64,000 nt of DNA from positions 1-64,000 of the forward strand of contig JAVBLJ010000037.1 of the NCBI GenBank assembly GCA_031553615.1. Direction: 5' to 3'. Positions 58,875-64,000 of this stretch are shown here, in pieces. The notes below the pieces were generated by a model that made no database searches, was not told the DNA's origin, and saw only the letters and a program-made list of their open reading frames with translations. Positions within the stretch are counted from its first letter, which is position 1; every line of letters begins with the position of its first letter. Source of the stretch: WQXF01 sp031553615. Its GTDB lineage: Bacteria > Bacillota > Clostridia > Christensenellales > Aristaeellaceae. A program made the position numbers and the translations under genes.

Positions 58875-58914
58875 CACAGGAGCTTTTCTGAAAGGAAAGG
58901 CTCCTGTGCCGATT
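58875..58914 (+). terminator. Intrinsic terminator after secF
   Basis: Stem CACAGGAGC / GCTCCTGTG with an A/T-rich loop, followed by ATTTTT. Confidence 0.85.
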
Positions 58915-58950
58915 TTTGCTCTTTTCTTTTGAGAATATGGAGGATACCGC

Positions 58951-61371
58951 ATGATGCGCTTTGTGGAAAAAAAGATGGAGGAACCATCGGCGGCGTTGCT
59001 GGAATTGGGGTTGCACCCGCGCATGGCCCAATTGCTCGCAGCGCGCGGGATTGAAAGCCCGGAAGCCGCCAAAGCCTTTCTTTCGCCGACCCTCGCCGAT
59101 CTGCACGATCCCTTCCTGATGCAGGACATGCGGGCCGCCGTCGAATGTGTGGAAGAAGCGCTTGCGGAACACAAACGCATCACCATCTACGGGGATTACG
59201 ATGTGGACGGCGTGACGGCGACCGCCCTCTTGCTCACCTATCTGCGCAAGCGCGGCGGGCAGGTCTCCTTCTATATCCCTGCGCGCCATGGGGAAGGCTA
59301 CGGCCTGAACCTGGGGGCGGTGGAAAAGCTTTCTGCAACGACCGATCTGCTCATCACTGTGGATTGCGGCATCACCTCGGCCAAGGAGGTAGCGCGCGCC
59401 AAGGAGCTGGGCATGTGCGTCATCGTGACCGATCACCACCAGATCGGCGAGGCGCCTGTGCTGTGCGAGGCGGTGCTCAATCCGCTGCTGGGGAGTTACC
59501 CGTTTCCGAAGCTGTGCGGCGCAGGGGTGGCTCTCAAGCTGGTGCAGGCCATGGGCGGGCCCGACGCGATTGCGCCGTTGCTGGATTTGGCCGCGCTGGC
59601 CACGGTGGCGGATCTCGTGCCGATGGTGGGCGAGAATCGCGTGTTGGTGACAGCGGGATTGCAGGTACTGCGCACGGCACAGCGCCCGGGCCTGCGCGCG
59701 CTAATGGAGGTATCCGGCCTGAAGGCCGAGGAGTTGAGCGCGGGCCAGGTGGGCTTTCAAATCGCGCCGCGCATCAACGCGGGCGGGCGGTTGGCCGATG
59801 CCTCCCAGGGTGTGGAGCTGCTCACCACTCGCGATATGCAGGCAGCACAGCGCATTGCGCAGGCGCTCGATGCGGAGAACAAGGAGCGCCAGCTGGTCGA
59901 ACAGCATATTCTGGAGGAAGCCGAGGCGATGATCCCGGAGCATATCGATTTTCTGCGCGACCGCGCGATCGTGCTCTGCGGCGAAGCCTGGAATCCGGGT
60001 GTAATCGGTCTGGCCGCGTCGCGGCTGGTGGAACGCTACCGCTGGCCCACCATTCTGCTGGCGCGCGAGGGTGACCTGTGCGTCGGCTCGGCGCGATCCA
60101 TTCCCGGCATCAACATTCACGCCGCGCTTTGGGGCTGCCGCGACCTGTTTCTGCGCTTCGGCGGCCACGCACAGGCAGCCGGGCTTACCATGTCCGTTTC
60201 CGCGATTCCGGCGTTGCGCAAGCACCTGAACGCGGCCATCGCGGCACAGGCGCAACCCGATACCTTCATTCCCACCGAACACTACGATTTTGAGCTCTCG
60301 CTGGCCGAGGTGCAGGAGAGCTTGGTGACACAGCTCGAGCAGCTGCAGCCCACCGGCATCGGCAACCCCTCGCCGCAGTTCTGCGTGCGCGGAGCCGCTC
60401 CCATGGAGGCGCGCACCGTGGGCCGGGAGGGCGCGCACTTAAAGCTATACTTGGCGCAGGATGGAGAGGTGCGCGAAGGTATCGCCTTCCGCATGGGGCC
60501 AATAGCCGATTCGCTGCCCGAGCGCGTCGATGCACTGTTTTCCGCCAGCCTCAACGTGTGGCAGGGGAGGCGTACCGTGCAGTGCGAGGTGCGGCATCTG
60601 CTGCCGCATACGGTCGCACGCGACTTCCTGGCGGTCTGCGCTCGCAGTGAGAACGGTTTTTTTCGTGCAATTTGCGAGCAACTCCTGTATAATAGTTCCG
60701 TTAACCATTCCACAGCACTCGATTTTACGGCTCCGGAGCCGATCGAGCTAGGCACGGATGCGCTGGATTCGGCGATACGCGCTACGGTGGAAGCCGATGC
60801 ACAGGGCACCCTGCTTGTGGTACACACGCTTTCTGCCCTGCGCAAGTGGACGGTGCGGCTAGCGCTGATGCAGGCCGAATTCCAGTATTCCTTTGGTCTG
60901 CCGACCGATTGCCGCGCATTCAACACGGTGTGCGCCGCACCTTCGTTCGCCGCTTTTGCCTTGGCAAAGGCTGCTCCGGTGCAGTACGCCCGGGTCATGC
61001 TGCTGGATGGCGCGTTGAGCGAAGGCGAGCTCTCCGCCTGGCGATCGCTTTACCCCGACGCGGAGATTGCGCATGCCAAGGATGCCGCGCTGCAGCTTCG
61101 TATGTCGCTCGCGCCTCACGTGCCCGATGACGATGCGATGCGCGCGGTGTACAAAGCGTTACGCAGCGCACCGACCAGCCTTTCCTCTCTGGCTGCGCAA
61201 ATCCAGGGCACCGAACCCCTGGCCTGTATCGCGCTTCACGTGCTGCAGGAGCTGGAGCTGGTGGAATGCGAGTTTTCGCCCTGGCAGGTAAGTTTGACCG
61301 CACCGCGCAAAAGCAACTTGGAGGACAGCACGCTGCTCTGCGCGCTGCGAGCCCTTGTTGCCAGCGCTTAG
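58951..61371 (+). CDS. recJ: Single-strand-specific exonuclease RecJ
   Basis: 806 residues, ATATGGAGGATACCGC before ATG. DHH phosphoesterase: YGDYDVDGVTATALLLTYL (motif I, about 88-106), TVDCGITS, VIVTDHHQIGE (DHH), ATVADLVPM, DHHA1 with GEAWNPGVIGLAASRL and GSARSIPGINIHAAL...FGGHAQAAGLTM, OB domain, and a C-terminal extension of about 230 residues (from about 575) with a divergent helical end. Degrades single-stranded DNA 5' to 3' in recombination and repair. Long RecJ forms of this kind occur in Bacillota. Confidence 0.94.
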   Translation: MMRFVEKKMEEPSAALLELGLHPRMAQLLAARGIESPEAAKAFLSPTLADLHDPFLMQDMRAAVECVEEALAEHKRITIYGDYDVDGVTATALLLTYLRKRGGQVSFYIPARHGEGYGLNLGAVEKLSATTDLLITVDCGITSAKEVARAKELGMCVIVTDHHQIGEAPVLCEAVLNPLLGSYPFPKLCGAGVALKLVQAMGGPDAIAPLLDLAALATVADLVPMVGENRVLVTAGLQVLRTAQRPGLRALMEVSGLKAEELSAGQVGFQIAPRINAGGRLADASQGVELLTTRDMQAAQRIAQALDAENKERQLVEQHILEEAEAMIPEHIDFLRDRAIVLCGEAWNPGVIGLAASRLVERYRWPTILLAREGDLCVGSARSIPGINIHAALWGCRDLFLRFGGHAQAAGLTMSVSAIPALRKHLNAAIAAQAQPDTFIPTEHYDFELSLAEVQESLVTQLEQLQPTGIGNPSPQFCVRGAAPMEARTVGREGAHLKLYLAQDGEVREGIAFRMGPIADSLPERVDALFSASLNVWQGRRTVQCEVRHLLPHTVARDFLAVCARSENGFFRAICEQLLYNSSVNHSTALDFTAPEPIELGTDALDSAIRATVEADAQGTLLVVHTLSALRKWTVRLALMQAEFQYSFGLPTDCRAFNTVCAAPSFAAFALAKAAPVQYARVMLLDGALSEGELSAWRSLYPDAEIAHAKDAALQLRMSLAPHVPDDDAMRAVYKALRSAPTSLSSLAAQIQGTEPLACIALHVLQELELVECEFSPWQVSLTAPRKSNLEDSTLLCALRALVASA

Positions 61372-61506
61372 CATAGCAGGTTTTATGTCCGGTATACCAA
61401 TACGGGCGCAGCCCAGCCATTGCGCCTGGGCACATGCAACCATGCGGGAAAGCCGCCAGGCCGGTCGCTGATAGAATCAGACATCGGTCGGAGAGGAGGA
61501 GTTTGC

Positions 61507-63693
61507 TTGAAGCACGAGGATACCATGGTAAGCGCGGAAGAACTCCTCGCCAGGGTGGCAAAGTTTCATCCGCAAGATAGCCTGGACTTGGTAACCAAGG
61601 CCTATGAGTTCGCCCAAAATGCGCATGCGCCGCAGCGCAGGAAATCGGGCGAACCCTATTTCATGCATCCCTCCATCGTGGCGGGCATCCTCGCTGATCT
61701 CATGCTGGATGGCGCGACCATAGCGGCCGGGCTGCTGCACGATACCGTGGAGGATTGCGAGGGCGTAACCCCCCAGGTAATCGAAAAGGAGTTTGGCGCG
61801 GAGGTCGCCCAGCTCGTGGATGGCGTAACAAAGCTGGGGCGGCTCGAGTTCACCTCGCGCGAGGAACAGCAGGCCGAATCGCTGCGCAAGATGATCTTGG
61901 CCATGTCCAAGGACATCCGCGTGGTGCTTATCAAGCTGGCGGATCGCCTGCACAACATGCGCACGTTGCGCTTCCAATCGCCCGATCGCCAGCAGGCAAT
62001 CGCAAAAGAAACGCTGGATATCTACGCGCCGCTGGCACACCGGCTGGGCGTGTACAAGATCAAGCAGGAGCTCGAGGATCTTTGCCTGCGCTACCTCGAT
62101 CCCGAAGGGTACAAGGATATCGTAAGCAAGGTGGGCATGCGGCGCGCCGAGCGCGAGGAATCCATCCGCATGGTCATCCATCAGCTGGGCAAAAAGATCG
62201 AAGAATTGGGCATCCGATATGATATCGATGGTAGGCCGAAGCATTTTTATAGCATCTACAAAAAGATGGTGCTACAAAATAAATCCTTCGACCAAATCTT
62301 CGATCTCATCGCCATTCGGGTGCTGGTGGATACCATCCCCGATTGTTATGCAGTGTTGGGCATCGTGCACACGCTCTGGAAGCAGATTCCCAACCGGTTC
62401 AAGGATTATATCTCCACGCCGAAATCGAACATGTACCAATCGCTGCACACCACCGTGGTGGGTCAGAATGGCATGCCCTTCGAGGTGCAAATTCGCACCT
62501 GGGATATGCACCGCATGGCTGAGTTCGGCATTGCCGCCCATTGGCGTTACAAAGAGGGAAAGCAGAATTCCGATGAGCTCGATCAAAAGCTCTATTGGCT
62601 CCGCCAAATCCTCGATTGGCAGAACGATACCCGCGATTCCAAGGAGTTTATTGATTCGCTGAAGGTCGATCTGTTCAGCGAGGAAGTGTTTGTGTTTACG
62701 CCAAAGGGCGATATCATCGATTTGCCGCGCGGCTCGACGCCCATCGACTTCGCGTACCGCATTCACAGCGCGGTGGGCAATAAGTGTGTGGGAGCCAAGA
62801 TCAACGGTCGAATCGTGACCATCGATACCGAGCTGAATACTGGCGATTTCTGCGAGGTGCTCACCCAAAACAACGCGAAGGGCCCGAGCATGGATTGGCT
62901 TAAGATCGCCAAGACTTCACAGGCCAAATCGAAGATACGCGCGTTTTTTAAGCGCGAGCTCAAAGAAGAAAACGTATCGAAGGGTCGCTCCATGCTGGAG
63001 CACGAGGCCAAGCGCATCCCGGTCAACCTGCCTTCGCTGCTCAAGCCCGATTATATCGAGCCTCTGTTGCGCAAATACGCATTTTACGATATCGACGATA
63101 TCTACGCGGCGGTGGGCTTCGGCGCGCTGGCTTCGAGCCACGTGGTTGCCCGGCTCATGGAGGAGCAGCGCCGCCACGAAAAGCCGATCGCCCCGCCGCC
63201 CGAGACCGCTCCGGAAACCGCCCCCGTTTCCCGCCCCGCGACGGATAGCGGCAAGGGCATCTTCGTGCGCGGCGAGCCGGGTATGCTGATCCGCTTCGCC
63301 AAGTGCTGCAGCCCGCTGCCGGGCGATGAAATCGCGGGCTACATCACGCGCGGACGCGGCGTGACCGTCCACAAGGCCGATTGTATCAACATCGTTTCGG
63401 AGCAGGACATCGAGCGGCTGGTCGAGGTCTCTTGGGATAACAATGCCAAATCCTCGTTCAGCGGTACGATCCAGATCATCGCATACGACCGTTCGGGCGT
63501 GCTGGCCGACCTGATGCTGGCGCTGGGCAGCCTCAAGGTGACGATATCCGCGCTGAACGCCAAGGCAAACAAGAACCAAACCTGCTCGATTTCCGCCACG
63601 TTGGAGGTCGAAAACCGGTTGGAGCTTGACCGCATCATCAAGCAGTTGGCCAAGCGCACCGACATTATCGAAGTCTATCGCATAAGCACCTGA
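61507..63693 (+). CDS. Bifunctional (p)ppGpp synthetase/hydrolase RelA/SpoT
   Basis: 728 residues from TTG 61507 (GGAGGAG 5 bases upstream; ATG 61525 also has a usable GAGGATACC). HD hydrolase (YFMHPSIVAGILADL...GLLHDTVEDC), synthetase (GRPKHFYSIYKKMV, FDLIAIRVLVD, PKSNMYQSLHTTVVG, EVQIRTWDMHRMAEFGIAAHWRYKEG), TGS (VFVFTPKGDIIDLPRGSTPIDFAYRIHS), and a C-terminal zinc-finger-like and ACT part (RFAKCCSPLPGDEIAGYITRGRGVTVH). Both activities look intact by motif. Makes the stringent-response alarmone. The order recJ-rel-dtd is usual in Bacillota. Confidence 0.95.
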   Translation: MKHEDTMVSAEELLARVAKFHPQDSLDLVTKAYEFAQNAHAPQRRKSGEPYFMHPSIVAGILADLMLDGATIAAGLLHDTVEDCEGVTPQVIEKEFGAEVAQLVDGVTKLGRLEFTSREEQQAESLRKMILAMSKDIRVVLIKLADRLHNMRTLRFQSPDRQQAIAKETLDIYAPLAHRLGVYKIKQELEDLCLRYLDPEGYKDIVSKVGMRRAEREESIRMVIHQLGKKIEELGIRYDIDGRPKHFYSIYKKMVLQNKSFDQIFDLIAIRVLVDTIPDCYAVLGIVHTLWKQIPNRFKDYISTPKSNMYQSLHTTVVGQNGMPFEVQIRTWDMHRMAEFGIAAHWRYKEGKQNSDELDQKLYWLRQILDWQNDTRDSKEFIDSLKVDLFSEEVFVFTPKGDIIDLPRGSTPIDFAYRIHSAVGNKCVGAKINGRIVTIDTELNTGDFCEVLTQNNAKGPSMDWLKIAKTSQAKSKIRAFFKRELKEENVSKGRSMLEHEAKRIPVNLPSLLKPDYIEPLLRKYAFYDIDDIYAAVGFGALASSHVVARLMEEQRRHEKPIAPPPETAPETAPVSRPATDSGKGIFVRGEPGMLIRFAKCCSPLPGDEIAGYITRGRGVTVHKADCINIVSEQDIERLVEVSWDNNAKSSFSGTIQIIAYDRSGVLADLMLALGSLKVTISALNAKANKNQTCSISATLEVENRLELDRIIKQLAKRTDIIEVYRIST

Positions 63694-63737
63694 GCCTCTC
63701 GCTCTGGGAGTGAAGGCCCTACAAAGGGGAAGGAATC

Positions 63738-64000
63738 ATGCGTTGCGTTATTCAAAGGGTAGCCTCCGCCGAGGTGCGCGTGGAGGAGCGGGTCTGCGGC
63801 CAAATCGGCCCAGGCCTGCTTGCGCTCTTGGGGGTGGAGGAGGGCGACACCGAGGCGGACCTGCGCTATTGCATCGAAAAGACCGCCAACCTCCGCATCT
63901 TCGAGGATGAGCAGGGCAAGATGAATCGCTCTGTGCTCGATGAAGGTGGCGCTGTGCTGGCGGTTTCCCAGTTCACGCTGCATGGCGATGTACGGAAGGG
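63738..64000 (+). CDS. dtd: D-aminoacyl-tRNA deacylase, partial
   Basis: First 87 codons; the rest is cut by the window end (usual length about 149). AAGGGGAAGGAATC before ATG. Begins MRCVIQRVASAEVRVEE, with GLLALLGVEEGDTEADL, NLRIFEDEQGKMNRSV and the SQFTLHGDV catalytic motif. Removes D-amino acids wrongly attached to tRNA. Confidence 0.95.
   Translation, partial: MRCVIQRVASAEVRVEERVCGQIGPGLLALLGVEEGDTEADLRYCIEKTANLRIFEDEQGKMNRSVLDEGGAVLAVSQFTLHGDVRK

Noticed and set aside
60688..60693. TATAAT inside recJ
   Set aside because: No -35 at a suitable distance and no gene downstream that needs it.
1..64000. CRISPR arrays, rRNA, tRNA, SRP RNA, phage genes, attachment sites
   Set aside because: None found on reading both strands; the only tandem repeats are short, spacerless arrays at gene ends.

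Overview
The window looks like a chromosome segment of a GC-rich, endospore-forming member of the Clostridia (Bacillota). The basis is the scfA/scfB (SCIFF) pair, which is nearly diagnostic for Clostridia, a BofC-like gene, a TIGR04086-type gene beside yajC, the gene orders plsX-acpP-rnc-smc-ftsY and ylxM-ffh-rpsP-khpA-rimM, and a VanR/VanS-controlled glycopeptide resistance locus. No rRNA, tRNA or CRISPR was found. All function calls come from reading motifs; no database search was possible.

Layout. (1) 1-1524: two copies of one IS3-family (IS407-like) insertion sequence. A nearly complete forward copy sits exactly inside an inverted copy; its orfB has an in-frame TGA. (2) 1539-6897, minus strand: apparent operon of a secreted LRR protein with a glycoside-hydrolase-like domain, an XRE-type regulator, and a membrane Ser/Thr kinase with extracytoplasmic LRRs. 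A perfect 17-bp dyad lies upstream. (3) 7323-13403: surface locus with a beta-helix protein, a SAM methyltransferase-like protein, a Cys/Pro-rich protein and two divergent GT2 glycosyltransferases. (4) 13734-18221: complete Bce-type peptide-antibiotic module (response regulator, kinase, ABC ATPase, permease). (5) 18329-24408: van locus, with vanW divergent from vanH-ligase-vanY-vanX followed by vanRS.

(6) 24657-34437: core genes: plsX, acpP, rnc, smc, ftsY, then ylxM, ffh, rpsP, khpA, rimM. (7) 34582-41677: mixed metabolic and envelope genes with two copies of a ~163-bp palindromic-ended repeat. (8) 41645-48040: argHG divergent from ruvCAB-queA. (9) 48073-54573: GtrA protein, heterodimeric ABC exporter, tgt, yajC, TIGR04086 gene. 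(10) 54720-64000: scfA/scfB, secD with an unusually small secF, recJ, rel, and the start of dtd.

The left 24 kb is accessory and envelope-defence oriented: two independent cell-wall antibiotic systems lie side by side, next to surface-protein and LRR-sensing loci. The right 40 kb is mostly conserved housekeeping. The most unusual points are the LRR-kinase/XRE/LRR-hydrolase operon, the rearranged van cluster, the dispersed repeat, a long hairpin just upstream of rnc, several places where regulatory signals overlap (promoter inside terminator, Shine-Dalgarno inside a terminator arm), and a SecF lacking nearly all of its extracytoplasmic domain.
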